From: Arthrobacter sp. zg-Y919
Lineage (GTDB): Bacteria > Actinomycetota > Actinomycetes > Actinomycetales > Micrococcaceae
Length of the DNA stretch: 64,000 bases
Assembly (NCBI RefSeq): GCF_030142045.1
Contig: NZ_CP126242.1
Span: forward strand, 806,001 to 870,000
Direction of reading: 5' to 3'
Shown here: positions 29,571 through 39,183 of the stretch, piece after piece
How the letters are laid out: each line of letters opens with the position of its first letter
How positions within the stretch are numbered: the stretch's first letter is position 1
Made by a program: the position numbers and the translations under genes
Notes under the pieces: model-generated
The model's input: only the letters and a program-made list of their open reading frames with translations
Database searches by the model: none
What the model was told of the DNA's origin: nothing

Positions 29571-31055
29571 GTGAGCATTGAGTTCAAAGTAGCCGACCTT
29601 TCCCTCGCCGAAGCCGGACGCCACCAGATCCGCCTGGCCGAACACGAAATGCCCGGCCTGATGGCCCTGCGCCGTGAGTACGGCCCCAGCCAGCCGCTGG
29701 CGGGTGCCCGCATTGCCGGATCCCTGCACATGACCGTGCAGACGGCTGTGCTCATTGAGACGCTGACGGCGTTGGGAGCCGAAGTCCGTTGGGCGTCCTG
29801 CAACATTTTCTCCACCCAGGATGAAGCCGCTGCGGCCGTGGTGGTGGGCAACGGAACCATGGACGAACCTGCCGGAGTTCCCGTCTTCGCCTGGAAGAAT
29901 GAGTCACTCGAGGACTACTGGTGGACGGCCGAGCAGATCCTGACCTGGCCCCAGGGCTCCGGGGGACCGAACATGATCCTGGACGACGGCGGCGACGCCA
30001 CCCTGCTGCTGCATAAAGGTGTGGAATATGAGGCCGCCGGGTTCGTCCCGGAAAACCCGCAGGACGGGGATGAGGACTACTCGTTCGAATTCACCGTTAT
30101 CCTGGACCGGCTGCGCCGCAGCCTGGCACACACCCCGGGGAAATGGACCGCAATCGCCGGGGGCATCCGCGGCGTCACCGAGGAAACCACCACCGGCGTC
30201 CTGCGCCTGTACCAGCTGGCGGCGGAAGGCAGGCTGCTCTTCCCGGCCATTAATGTCAACGACTCCGTCACCAAGTCCAAGTTCGACAACAAGTACGGCA
30301 TCCGGCACTCCCTGCCGGACGGCCTTAACCGTGCCACCGACACCCTCATCGGCGGCAAAGTAGCCGTTGTCTGCGGCTACGGCGACGTCGGAAAGGGAGC
30401 CGCGGAGGCGCTGCGCGGGCAGGGGGCACGTGTCATCGTGACGGAAATCGATCCCATCTGCGCGTTGCAGGCCGCCATGGACGGCTACCAGGTGGCCAGG
30501 CTGGAATCCGTGCTGGCGCAGGGCGACATCTTCATTACCACCACCGGCAACAAGGACATCATCATGGCCCGGCATATGGCCGCGATGAAGCACCAGGCCA
30601 TCGTCGGAAATGTCGGCCACTTCGATAATGAAATCGACATGGCCGGGCTGGCCCGGATCCCGGGCATCCGCAAGGTCGAGATCAAGCCGCAGGTCCACGA
30701 ATGGGTCTTCGACGAAGGCACCGGCACGCAGCGCAGCATCATCGTGCTGTCCGAGGGCCGCCTGCTGAACCTGGGCAACGCCACCGGCCATCCGTCCTTC
30801 GTGATGAGTAACTCCTTCGCGAACCAGACCATTGCCCAGATTGAACTCTTTACCCGGCACGGGCAGGCCGACGCCGACGGCAACCCGGTCTACGGCCGCC
30901 AGGTCTATGTGCTGCCGAAGGTGCTTGACGAGAAGGTGGCCCGCCTGCATCTGGGGGCACTCGGCGTCGAGCTGACGGAACTGACCAAGAGCCAGGCGGA
31001 TTACCTTGGAGTCGACGTCGCCGGACCCTACAAATCCGACCAGTACCGCTACTGA
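29571..31055 (+). CDS. ahcY: adenosylhomocysteinase
   Basis: A 494-residue S-adenosylhomocysteine hydrolase that splits SAH into homocysteine and adenosine, clearing product inhibition of methyltransferases. The NAD-binding motif GYGDVGKG is at about residue 270, with [12 protein letters not shown] just before it and the C-terminal KSDQYRY present. The length and internal insertion match the longer actinobacterial form. GTG start 35 bases after the Trm112 gene; no SAH or SAM riboswitch fits in that gap. Confidence 0.96.
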   Translation: MSIEFKVADLSLAEAGRHQIRLAEHEMPGLMALRREYGPSQPLAGARIAGSLHMTVQTAVLIETLTALGAEVRWASCNIFSTQDEAAAAVVVGNGTMDEPAGVPVFAWKNESLEDYWWTAEQILTWPQGSGGPNMILDDGGDATLLLHKGVEYEAAGFVPENPQDGDEDYSFEFTVILDRLRRSLAHTPGKWTAIAGGIRGVTEETTTGVLRLYQLAAEGRLLFPAINVNDSVTKSKFDNKYGIRHSLPDGLNRATDTLIGGKVAVVCGYGDVGKGAAEALRGQGARVIVTEIDPICALQAAMDGYQVARLESVLAQGDIFITTTGNKDIIMARHMAAMKHQAIVGNVGHFDNEIDMAGLARIPGIRKVEIKPQVHEWVFDEGTGTQRSIIVLSEGRLLNLGNATGHPSFVMSNSFANQTIAQIELFTRHGQADADGNPVYGRQVYVLPKVLDEKVARLHLGALGVELTELTKSQADYLGVDVAGPYKSDQYRY

Positions 31056-31203
31056 GGGCCGGACTCCCGGCGCCGGGCCCCGGAGTGCCGCTGATCACCG
31101 CCTCGCGAATGGGCGGGGTGGCGCGCGCCTCCACCCGGAGTCTCCCGGTAGGGTCGAAGTTAAGACCAGCGGAGTACAGTTTTTGGAAGTGAAAGAGGAA
31201 GCA

Positions 31204-33000
31204 GTGGCCAGCCACGACGAAACCCCCACGCATCGATCGACGGCGGGAGGGGAGCCCTCAGACGGAGCTCCGGTGCAGTCGCCCGGTGAAGCAGAGTCCG
31301 GTGCCGGTTCCTCCGCAGTGACCTCCCCGGGACTGTCCGGGGCCGGTGAACATGCCGATTGGGATGCGGAGTTCGACAGCCTCACCGGAACCGAGCGGGC
31401 AGAAGCGGAAGCAGCCAGGGAAGCGGAGGCTGCTGAGCCTGAAGCAGCTGCTGAGCCTGAGCCGGACATCGTTCCGGCTGACAACGCGCCGGCTGACCGC
31501 GCCGCGACGGACACTTCCGCTGATTCTGAGTTCCACGCTGCTGAATCCCACGCTGCCGAGCCTGACACCGCTGAATCAGACGCTGTTGAATCAGACACCG
31601 TTGAACCTGACGCTGTTGAACCTGACACCGTTGAGGCCCACGCTGTTGAGGCCGACGTCCTGGCCGCAGAGCAGGCCGAGTCCGGCAGCCCCGGCACTGC
31701 GGTTGCCGGCGGAACGGTTCCGGGCGGACATCCGAAGGTCGCCCAGCGCAGCCAGCTGCCGATGCGCCGTGCCAGCACCCTGCCCGATTTGAGCGGCTAT
31801 GCCCCCGACGGCGCGGACAGCGATGCACTCACCGACGCAGCGGACCTCCCGGCGGAAGGGACCGAGGAGGAACGGCCGCAGGCTGTGCCTTCCGGGTCCC
31901 ACGAAGCGGGCCAGCACGCGTCCGGCAGGTCCGGTTCCCATGAAGCTGCGCCCGCCCCGGCGGATGAAGGAGTGTTCGCGGCGTCGAAAGAGGCCAACGA
32001 CGACGGCGCCGGCGACGACGGTGACGACGCCGGTGTAGCCCAGGGCCGGGCAGCCCAGGGCAGTGCCGTTGACGGCGCGGCTGGGGCCTACGCCGCCGGA
32101 ACCGTCGGCACCGTCGGCACCGCCGGCATAAGCACCGCTGCCGGAACCAACGACGCGGCTGCAACTGACGACGCGGCCGATGCACCCGCGGCTGCAACTG
32201 ACGACGTGGACCCTTCACTCTCAGCCGCCGAAGTGCAGCGGCGGGCGCAGGAACGCGAAAAGGCCGCGGCCGGAAAACCCGTCCTCGCCCGTGTCCTGCA
32301 GGTGATGATTGCCGTGTTCTTCCCGGTCATGGTGCTGGCAGCAGCCATCCGTGCCGTTGCGACGCCGTTGTTCCTCTGGGTGGAGTACCACCGTCCCGGC
32401 TTCCCGGCAGACAGCTTCGGCTTCTCCACCGACGACCGCATGACCTACGGATCCTATGCCGTGGACTACCTGCTGAACTGGAGCGGTTCCCGGTACCTGG
32501 GGGACCTGGTCGGGGACGGCGGGGAGCCGCTGTACCTGGACACCGAGGTCAGCCATATGGCCGACGTCAAGACGGTGCTGACGGTTGCCTTCGTGGCCGC
32601 GACTGTGATGGCGGTCCTGAGCCTTTTGGCCGCACTGTATCTGTGGCGGCGCAGCCCGGGCGGCATCCGCCGGTCGCTCTTCTCCGGCGCAGTGCTCACA
32701 CTGGTGTTGGTGGCCGTGATGGTGGTCCTGGCTGTCATGGGCTGGGAGATGTTCTTTACCCAGGTGCATTCGATTTTCTTCGCCAACGGCAATTGGACGT
32801 TCCGGATGGATGACACGCTGATCCGGCTCTTCCCGGCCCAGTTTTGGATGGACGCCGGGATAGCCATTGCTGCGCTGGTGCTGCTCACCTGCACCGTGGT
32901 GCTTGTCTGCTGCTGGCCCACCCGGGCGCGCCGGGAACGTGTGCAGCAGGAACGTGCTGATGCACGCCGCCGCTACGACGAATCGCTCGATGCCCTTTAG
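31204..33000 (+). CDS. TIGR01906 family membrane protein with long acidic repeat N-terminus
   Basis: About 598 residues. Residues 1-350 are low complexity, rich in Ala, Glu, Asp, Pro and Ser, including eight pentapeptide repeats of the form (A/V)E(S/P/A)(D/H)x. The C-terminal part has four hydrophobic segments (about 362-385, 458-478, 495-515, 552-575) separated by an extracytoplasmic loop, matching the TIGR01906 (DUF1461) family of unknown function. GTG 31204 is chosen because AGAGG lies five bases upstream; the frame is open to 31006, inside ahcY. The C-terminal tail is basic. A strong terminator follows. Confidence 0.8.
   Translation: MASHDETPTHRSTAGGEPSDGAPVQSPGEAESGAGSSAVTSPGLSGAGEHADWDAEFDSLTGTERAEAEAAREAEAAEPEAAAEPEPDIVPADNAPADRAATDTSADSEFHAAESHAAEPDTAESDAVESDTVEPDAVEPDTVEAHAVEADVLAAEQAESGSPGTAVAGGTVPGGHPKVAQRSQLPMRRASTLPDLSGYAPDGADSDALTDAADLPAEGTEEERPQAVPSGSHEAGQHASGRSGSHEAAPAPADEGVFAASKEANDDGAGDDGDDAGVAQGRAAQGSAVDGAAGAYAAGTVGTVGTAGISTAAGTNDAAATDDAADAPAAATDDVDPSLSAAEVQRRAQEREKAAAGKPVLARVLQVMIAVFFPVMVLAAAIRAVATPLFLWVEYHRPGFPADSFGFSTDDRMTYGSYAVDYLLNWSGSRYLGDLVGDGGEPLYLDTEVSHMADVKTVLTVAFVAATVMAVLSLLAALYLWRRSPGGIRRSLFSGAVLTLVLVAVMVVLAVMGWEMFFTQVHSIFFANGNWTFRMDDTLIRLFPAQFWMDAGIAIAALVLLTCTVVLVCCWPTRARRERVQQERADARRRYDESLDAL
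31540..31659 (+). repeat. 15-bp coding tandem repeat (8 units)
   Basis: Eight in-frame 15-base units encode the pentapeptides AESHA, AEPDT, AESDA, VESDT, VEPDA, VEPDT, VEAHA and VEADV. Adjacent units differ by a few bases. Since the unit is a multiple of three, slippage would change protein length without breaking the frame. A related 20-base duplication (CGCGGCTGCAACTGACGACG) occurs further on, near 32155 and 32189. Confidence 0.9.
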
Positions 33001-33024
33001 GCAGCCCACCCCTGGGGCCAGGGC

Positions 33025-33080
33025 CAGGCAGTAAAAAATCCCCCGCACCGGAACAGGTGCGGGGGATTTTTTACTGCCTG
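33025..33080. terminator. strong bidirectional terminator
   Basis: Perfect 25-bp stem (arms 33025-33049 and 33056-33080) around the loop GGAACA. The stem carries AAAAAATCCCCC on one side and GGGGGATTTTTT on the other, so either transcript ends in a U-run. It separates the convergent TIGR01906 and acyl-CoA ligase genes. Confidence 0.92.
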
Positions 33081-33084
33081 ATGC

Positions 33085-34893
33085 CTACTTGGCGTAGAGC
33101 TTCTCGACCTCGTCGGAGTAGTCCGCAATGACAGCGTTGCGGCGCAGTTTCAAGGTGGCCGTGAGATGTCCCGATTCCAGGGTGAAGTCCTTGGCCAGCA
33201 CGGAGAATTTGCGGATCTGCTCGGCGCGGGAAACCGTGGCGTTGGCGGCGTCGATGGATTCCTGCAGAAGCTGCTGCACCCGGGGATCGTCGGCGGGGAC
33301 TCCATCCGGTGCCCCGTTTTCCCGGCTCCAGGCGGCAAGGGCTTCGTCGTCGAGGGTGATCAGCGCCGAAACGAACGGGCGTCCTTCACCCACCACGATG
33401 GCCTGGGACACCAGGCGGTTTTCCCGGATCTTTTCCTCCAGTGGGCCGGGGGCAACATTCTTGCCGCCCGCGGTGACCAGCAGGTCCTTCTTACGGCCGG
33501 TGATGCGCAGGAAACCGTCGTCATCGAGGACGCCCACATCGCCGGTCTTGAACCAGTCCCCTTCAAAGGCTTCGGCTGTGGCTTCCGGATTGCGGTGGTA
33601 GCCCTTGAACACGACGGCGCCGCGCACCAGCACCTCGCCGTCGTCGGCAATCCGGACCGTGGTGCCCGGCATCGGCAGACCGACGGAACCAACGCGTGTG
33701 CGCGACACCTGGTTCACGGTTGCCGGCGCGGTGGTCTCCGTCAGGCCGTAACCCTCCAGGACGGTGACGCCGCAGCCGCGGAAAAAGTGGGCCAGCATCG
33801 GGCTCAGCGCGCTGGCGCCCGAGATGGCGAAGGCAGCGTTGCCCCCAAGGACAGCGCGAACCTTTGGGTAGAAGAGCCGCTCGAACAGCTTGTGCTTTAC
33901 GGTCAGTGCCGCCGAGGGGCCGCGTCCGCCGCGGGCAGCGGAATCCTGCGCCTCCGAGTACGCGACGGCGACGGCCGCAGCGGCGGTAAAGGCCTTGCCC
34001 TTGCCGGCCTGCTCGGCGGATGCCTGGGCGCCGCTGTAGATCTTCTCGAAGATCCGCGGTACGGCCAGGAGGAAGGTGGGGGAGAAGGACTTCAGGTCCG
34101 ACATCAGGTCCGAGGCGCTGCGGGAGTGGCCCACCTTCACACCGGCGTGCAGGCAGCCCACCTGGACTGCACGGGCCAGCACATGCGCCAGCGGCAGGAA
34201 CATCAGGGTGGTGGGGTTCGGAACCTTCAGCATTTCCGGCAGGACTTCGAGGACGTTGACGCCGAAGAGGGCGAAGTTGCCGTGCGTGATCTCGCAGCCC
34301 TTGGGCCGGCCCGTGGTACCCGAGGTGTAGACCATGGATGCGGTGTCGGCGAGGGTGGCGGTGCTGCGGGCTGCCTCCAGCGTGTCGTCGCTGACACTGC
34401 TTCCGGCGGCGGTGAGGGCAGTGAACGTGTCGGCGCCGTCGCCGTTGTTCATCAGCCAGATGGAAAATTCCCCTTCAAGGGCGGAAGCGGCGGCCAGCAC
34501 GACGGCGGCCTTGCGCTCGTCCTCCACGAACACGTGCCGGGCACCGGAATCCTTGAGGATCCATTCGACCTGGGACGGGGAGGAGGTTTCATAAATCGGG
34601 ATGGTGACGGCACCGGCGAACCAGTTGGCCATATCCGCCACGGTCCACTCATAGGAGGTCCTCGACATCACGGCGACGCTGTCGCCGGGGCGGACGCCGG
34701 AGCCGATCAGGCCCTTGGCCAGCCGGGTGACCTCCGCGAGGAACTGAGCGGCGGTGACGTCTTCCCAGCTGCTGCCGTTCTTGACTGCGTACAGGACGCG
34801 GCCGGGATCTTTTTGATGCATCTGGAGCAGGAGATCCGTAACATTCGAATCTTCGGGAAGGCTAACCAGGAGGTCAGTGGCGGACTCGCGCAC
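33085..34893 (-). CDS. long-chain acyl-CoA synthetase (AMP-forming, FadD15-like)
   Basis: A 602-residue ANL-superfamily ligase activating a fatty acid to its CoA thioester through an acyl-adenylate. The P-loop YTSGTTGRPKG is at residues 189-199, with VLEGYGLTETTAP and the C-terminal-domain hinge GRKKDLLVTAGGKNVAP further on. Length and the NPTTLMFLPLAHVLARAVQ segment fit the FadD15/long-chain group. The GTG start has AGAGAGGG upstream. It follows the mannosyltransferase gene on the same strand by 43 bases. Confidence 0.92.
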   Translation of the reverse strand: MRESATDLLVSLPEDSNVTDLLLQMHQKDPGRVLYAVKNGSSWEDVTAAQFLAEVTRLAKGLIGSGVRPGDSVAVMSRTSYEWTVADMANWFAGAVTIPIYETSSPSQVEWILKDSGARHVFVEDERKAAVVLAAASALEGEFSIWLMNNGDGADTFTALTAAGSSVSDDTLEAARSTATLADTASMVYTSGTTGRPKGCEITHGNFALFGVNVLEVLPEMLKVPNPTTLMFLPLAHVLARAVQVGCLHAGVKVGHSRSASDLMSDLKSFSPTFLLAVPRIFEKIYSGAQASAEQAGKGKAFTAAAAVAVAYSEAQDSAARGGRGPSAALTVKHKLFERLFYPKVRAVLGGNAAFAISGASALSPMLAHFFRGCGVTVLEGYGLTETTAPATVNQVSRTRVGSVGLPMPGTTVRIADDGEVLVRGAVVFKGYHRNPEATAEAFEGDWFKTGDVGVLDDDGFLRITGRKKDLLVTAGGKNVAPGPLEEKIRENRLVSQAIVVGEGRPFVSALITLDDEALAAWSRENGAPDGVPADDPRVQQLLQESIDAANATVSRAEQIRKFSVLAKDFTLESGHLTATLKLRRNAVIADYSDEVEKLYAK

Positions 34894-34936
34894 TTATGAC
34901 CCTCTCTTTCTGTGCCTAAGCACATGGGTAATGAGA

Positions 34937-36604
34937 CTAAATCCAGCTGGGCATCCACATACGCAGCCGCCAGCCAGAATACGGGATGGTTTCCGCCGTC
35001 CAGACCGGCAGGAAATATGCCGAGAGTGCCAGGACCCCTGCGGCAAAGCAGCAAATCACCAGCAGCCCTATCCGCCGACGCCGCGCACTGTCGGTGCGGC
35101 GGCCCCGTATCAGGCCAAGCACATACACCAGGGCGAGCACTAGGAACGGTTCAAAGGACACCGCGTAGAAGAAGAAAGTGGTCCGTTCAGGATAGGCGAA
35201 CCACGGCAGGTAGCCAGCCGCCACTCCGGCCAGCAATGCACCGGCCCGCCAATCCCGCCGGCCCGCCCAATAGAACAGCACCACCAGCAGGGCCAGGGCT
35301 GCACCCCACCAGACCAGGGGATTGCCCACGGAAGTGACGGCCGTGGAGCAGGTGTCCACGGCGCACCCGGACTCGCCCCCCGCAGCGGACTCGTAGTAGA
35401 ACGAGGTGGGCCGGCCCATAAACAGCCAGGTCCAGGCGGACGATGAGTAGCTGTGCTCGGAACTGAGCCCGTTGTGGAAGGCGTAGGCGCTGCGGTGGTA
35501 TTCAGCCAGGGACCGCAGCGGGGCGGGCAGCCAGCTCCACCCGCTTTCCGGGTTCTGCTCGGCCCATTGCCGGTTGTATCCGTCCTCCGACCGCAGCCAC
35601 CCGGTCCAGCTGGCCAGGTAGGTAATCAGAGCGGTGGGAATGAGGGTCAGGAAGGCCGGCACCCCGTCCCGGAGCAGGGCTGACTCCCACTGCAGGACGC
35701 CGGCAACCCGCCTGGCGCTGACGTCCCAGAGCACGGTCATCACTCCAAAGACGGCCACGAACGCAAGAGCGGACCATTTGGTGCCAACCGCCAGGCCGAG
35801 GCAGACGCCCGCGGCAATCCGCCAGGGGCGCCAGAGCAGCCACGGCCCATACAGCAGCCATGGCGCGTCCAGCCGCGGTCCGCCCGGGGGCCGGGCGGAG
35901 TCCGGCCCGGCCCGGCCCGCCCGTCCGGCGAGTGCGCGGGCCAGCCGCAGCCGGCCGTCGCGGCGGTCCAGAAGCAGGGCGCCGAACGCTGCCACGATCC
36001 AGAAGGTCAGGAAGACGTCGAGCAGGGAGGTGCGGGAGTGGACCAGATGATGTCCGTCCACGGCGAGGAACAACCCGGCCAACGCGCCCAGGAGGGCCGA
36101 GGAGAACAACCGGCTGGCGATGAGAGCCAGAAGCAGGACCGTGAGGGTGCCCGTCAGGGCTGCACCGAAGCGCCAGCCGAAAGAGTTGTCCGAGCCAAAG
36201 AGTGCCATGCCAAGGGCGATCATCCATTTGCCCACCGGCGGATGCACGACGTATTCGGGCTCATCCAGCAGGATCTCCGGCCGTCCCGCGGCAAAGGATT
36301 CATTGGCGTCTTCGGGCCAGGCTCGTTCATAGCCGGACTGCAGCAGCGAGTAGGCGTCCTTGACGTAATAGGTCTCGTCAAAAACCAGCTCGCCCGGTTC
36401 ACCCAGGCGGGTGAACCGCAGCACACCGCCCAGCACGGCCATCACCAGCGGCAGGATCCAGCCTGCCGGTCCCAGCGGCACCAGGGCACTTCCCAGCAGC
36501 CGGTTCCGCAGGGCTTCGTAGGTGAAGGCATGCTGCGGGGACTCAACCCGGGCCTGCGCCCCGCGGCGGGTCGTCGAGGTACCGGAGAGACTCACGCGCC
36601 CCAC
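34937..36604 (-). CDS. dolichyl-phosphate-mannose-protein mannosyltransferase (GT39)
   Basis: A 555-residue polytopic membrane protein (about ten hydrophobic segments) that transfers mannose from a polyprenyl phosphate to Ser/Thr of secreted proteins. The catalytic-loop acidic motif FDETYYVKDAYSLL and the following HPPVGKWMIALG are intact, as is FRFGAA-like WRFGAALTGTLTV in the next helix. Conserved in actinobacteria as the Pmt/Rv1002c type, always next to rsmI as here, transcribed divergently with 28 bases between the starts. GTG 36604 has AGG seven bases upstream. Confidence 0.92.
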   Translation of the reverse strand: MGRVSLSGTSTTRRGAQARVESPQHAFTYEALRNRLLGSALVPLGPAGWILPLVMAVLGGVLRFTRLGEPGELVFDETYYVKDAYSLLQSGYERAWPEDANESFAAGRPEILLDEPEYVVHPPVGKWMIALGMALFGSDNSFGWRFGAALTGTLTVLLLALIASRLFSSALLGALAGLFLAVDGHHLVHSRTSLLDVFLTFWIVAAFGALLLDRRDGRLRLARALAGRAGRAGPDSARPPGGPRLDAPWLLYGPWLLWRPWRIAAGVCLGLAVGTKWSALAFVAVFGVMTVLWDVSARRVAGVLQWESALLRDGVPAFLTLIPTALITYLASWTGWLRSEDGYNRQWAEQNPESGWSWLPAPLRSLAEYHRSAYAFHNGLSSEHSYSSSAWTWLFMGRPTSFYYESAAGGESGCAVDTCSTAVTSVGNPLVWWGAALALLVVLFYWAGRRDWRAGALLAGVAAGYLPWFAYPERTTFFFYAVSFEPFLVLALVYVLGLIRGRRTDSARRRRIGLLVICCFAAGVLALSAYFLPVWTAETIPYSGWRLRMWMPSWI

Positions 36605-36632
36605 TCTATAGCCTGTCGCGTAGGGTTAGAGG

Positions 36633-37562
36633 GTGGACTCGAGCAAGGAAACCGGCAGTATGACAAGCAGCATGACAGGCAGCACCGCAGGCAGCACATC
36701 AGGCACCGCAAAGGACGGCGGCGCAGGTCCCGGACAGATTGTCCTGGCGGCAACACCCATCGGCAACATGGGGGATGCCACCAACCGGCTGATCGGCCTG
36801 CTGGAAAGTGCCGATATCATCGCCGCTGAGGACACCCGGCGGCTGCACCGGCTGGTGACTGCCCTGGGCATTACCACCCGTGGCAGGATCATCAGCTACC
36901 ACGAACACAACGAGGCAACACGTACCGCAGATCTGCTGGAAATGGTCCGCGGAGGCTCCACCCTCCTCATGGTGACCGACGCCGGGATGCCCGCAGTATC
37001 GGATCCCGGTTTCCGCCTGGTGGAGGCTGCGGCGGCCGAAGGCCTCACTGTCACTGCCGCGCCCGGGCCGTCCGCAGTACTGACCGCCCTCGCGCTTTCC
37101 GGCCTGCCCACCGACCGGTTCTGCTTCGAAGGTTTCCTGCCGCGGAAACCGGGCGAACGCAGCGGCCGGCTGGCGAAGCTGGCGGGTGAACAACGGACCA
37201 TGGTGTTCTTCGAAGCCCCGCACCGCCTCGAACCGATGCTGCGCGCCCTGGATGCGGCGTTCGGGGGTGACCGGCGTGCCGCCGTCGCCCGCGAGCTGAC
37301 CAAGCTGCACGAACAGGTGCTGCGCGGACCCCTGCGGGAGCTGCTGGAATGGGCCGAGGCAGGGGATGTCCGCGGCGAAATTGCGGTGGTGGTGGAAGGC
37401 GCCCCGGACGCTGCACCTGAACAGGCAGCGGACCATGTGGGTGCCGTGAATTCCCTGGTGGAGCAGGGCATCCGGTTGAAGGATGCCGTCGCAGCAGTGG
37501 CCGAGGACGCACGGATCAGCAAACGCGAACTCTATTCCGCGGTGCTGGAAGCGCGCAGCTGA
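36633..37562 (+). CDS. rsmI: 16S rRNA (cytidine(1402)-2'-O)-methyltransferase
   Basis: A 309-residue SAM-dependent methyltransferase of the tetrapyrrole-methylase fold that 2'-O-methylates C1402 in the ribosomal P site. Motifs: LAATPIGNMGDATNR, DAGMPAVSDPGFRLV and FFEAPHRL. The first 35 residues are a Ser/Thr/Gly-rich repeat (SMTSSMTGSTAGST) not found in typical family members, so the start may instead be one of the internal ATGs (36660 or 36672). GTG 36633 has AGAGG directly before it, an unusually short spacing. Confidence 0.93.
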   Translation: MDSSKETGSMTSSMTGSTAGSTSGTAKDGGAGPGQIVLAATPIGNMGDATNRLIGLLESADIIAAEDTRRLHRLVTALGITTRGRIISYHEHNEATRTADLLEMVRGGSTLLMVTDAGMPAVSDPGFRLVEAAAAEGLTVTAAPGPSAVLTALALSGLPTDRFCFEGFLPRKPGERSGRLAKLAGEQRTMVFFEAPHRLEPMLRALDAAFGGDRRAAVARELTKLHEQVLRGPLRELLEWAEAGDVRGEIAVVVEGAPDAAPEQAADHVGAVNSLVEQGIRLKDAVAAVAEDARISKRELYSAVLEARS

Positions 37563-37569
37563 CCCGGCG

Positions 37570-37586
37570 GCGGCCGTGACGGCCGC
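37570..37586 (+). terminator. candidate hairpin terminator of rsmI
   Basis: GCGGCCGT and ACGGCCGC are perfect complements around one central base, followed by ATTT. It lies eight bases after the rsmI stop and 90 bases before the aldehyde dehydrogenase start. Short, with a weak U-tract. Confidence 0.5.
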
Positions 37587-37676
37587 ATTTACAGACATCA
37601 CCCCGGAAGCCTACGGTGAAGGAAACAGCGGGCAGGCTGCCCGTGATGGATCCGATGAACTTTGGAGGCATTCCCC

Positions 37677-39158
37677 ATGGGTATTCCCGCAGACCGTGAA
37701 GCCGAACTGCTGGCACAGGTCCCCACCGGCCTGTTGATTGACGGGCAGTGGCGGGACGCGTCGGGCGGCCGTACGTTCGACGTCGAAGATCCCGCCACCG
37801 GCAAGGTGCTGCTCAGCATTGCCGATGCGTCCACCGAAGACGGTGCGCTCGCCATGGACGCCGCCGCTGCCGCGCAGGACGACTGGGCCCGGACCGCCCC
37901 CCGGGAGCGGGGCGAAATCCTGCGCCGTGCCTTCGAGCTGGTCACGGAACGCACTGAGGACTTCGCCCTCCTGATGACGCTGGAAATGGGCAAGCCGCTG
38001 GCCGAATCCCGCGGAGAGGTGGCCTACGGCGCCGAGTTCCTGCGCTGGTTCTCCGAGGAAGCCGTCCGGATCTCCGGCCGCTACAGCACCTCCCCGGATG
38101 GGAAGTCCCGCCTGCTGGTGAACAAGAAGCCCGTAGGGCCCTGCCTGCTGATCACCCCGTGGAATTTCCCGCTGGCCATGGCCACCCGCAAGATCGCCCC
38201 CGCCGTGGCGGCCGGCTGCACCATGGTGCTCAAACCTGCCAAGCTCACCCCCCTGACCTCCCAGCTTTTCGCCGCGGTAATGCTCGAAGCAGGGCTGCCG
38301 GCCGGTGTACTGAACGTGGTCCCCACCACCTCGGCTGGCGACGTCACCGGACCCATACTCAAGGATTCCCGCCTGCGGAAGGTCTCCTTCACCGGGTCCA
38401 CCCCGGTGGGCCAGGGCCTGATCCGCGATGCGGCCGAAAACGTCCTGCGTACGTCGATGGAACTGGGCGGCAACGCACCGTTCCTCGTGTTCGAAGACGC
38501 AGACCTGGACAAGGCCGTGGACGGTGCCGTGACCGCGAAGCTGCGGAACATGGGCGAGGCCTGCACCGCAGCCAACCGTTTCATCGTCCAGGACACGGTG
38601 GCGGAAGAGTTCGCGGAAAAGTTCGCGGCGCGGGTGGGTGCCATGACTACCGGCCGTGGAACTGAGGAAGACACCAAAATCGGGCCGCTGATTGACGGTA
38701 AGTCACGGGAGAAGGTGCACGCCCTGGTCAGCGAAGCGGTCGACGGCGGCGCCGTGGCCCTGGTGGGCGGGTCACCGGTGGACGGTCCGGGGTACTTCTA
38801 CCGGCCCACGGTCCTGAAGAACGTGGCCCCGGAGGCCCGGATCCTGAAGGAGGAAATCTTCGGGCCGGTGGCCCCGATCGTCACCTTCTCCACCGAAGAC
38901 GAAGCAGTGGCACTGGCCAACAACACCGAATACGGTCTGGTTTCCTACGTCTTCACCCGCGACCTGAACCGCGGGCTGCGGATCGGCGAAAAGCTGGAGT
39001 CCGGCATGCTCGGACTCAACGCCGGAGTGGTCTCCAACGCGGCAGCCCCTTTCGGCGGCGTGAAGCAATCCGGCCTGGGCCGTGAAGGCGGCGCCGAAGG
39101 CATCGAGGAATACCTGTACACCCAGTACATCGGCATCGCCGACCCCTACGCCGGATAG
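37677..39158 (+). CDS. NAD(P)-dependent aldehyde dehydrogenase (succinate-semialdehyde type)
   Basis: A 493-residue aldehyde dehydrogenase. Catalytic C296 lies in GEACTAANRF and the general-base glutamate in SMELGGNAPF; the cofactor loop is TPWNFPLAMATRKIAPA with KPAKLTPL. The ACTAANR version and overall similarity point to the succinate-semialdehyde dehydrogenase (GabD) group, but the substrate is not proven. ATG 37677 has TTGGAGG nine bases upstream; a TTG at 37662 is part of that site and is rejected. No gabT adjoins. Convergent with the transglutaminase gene. Confidence 0.9.
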   Translation: MGIPADREAELLAQVPTGLLIDGQWRDASGGRTFDVEDPATGKVLLSIADASTEDGALAMDAAAAAQDDWARTAPRERGEILRRAFELVTERTEDFALLMTLEMGKPLAESRGEVAYGAEFLRWFSEEAVRISGRYSTSPDGKSRLLVNKKPVGPCLLITPWNFPLAMATRKIAPAVAAGCTMVLKPAKLTPLTSQLFAAVMLEAGLPAGVLNVVPTTSAGDVTGPILKDSRLRKVSFTGSTPVGQGLIRDAAENVLRTSMELGGNAPFLVFEDADLDKAVDGAVTAKLRNMGEACTAANRFIVQDTVAEEFAEKFAARVGAMTTGRGTEEDTKIGPLIDGKSREKVHALVSEAVDGGAVALVGGSPVDGPGYFYRPTVLKNVAPEARILKEEIFGPVAPIVTFSTEDEAVALANNTEYGLVSYVFTRDLNRGLRIGEKLESGMLGLNAGVVSNAAAPFGGVKQSGLGREGGAEGIEEYLYTQYIGIADPYAG

Positions 39159-39183
39159 CTCCTGCGCCCACCGGGCCGCGCGG

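Noticed and set aside
34910..34923. Hairpin TGTGC-CTAA-GCACA between the mannosyltransferase and acyl-CoA ligase genes as a terminator
   Set aside because: Only five base pairs and no U-run in the direction of transcription.
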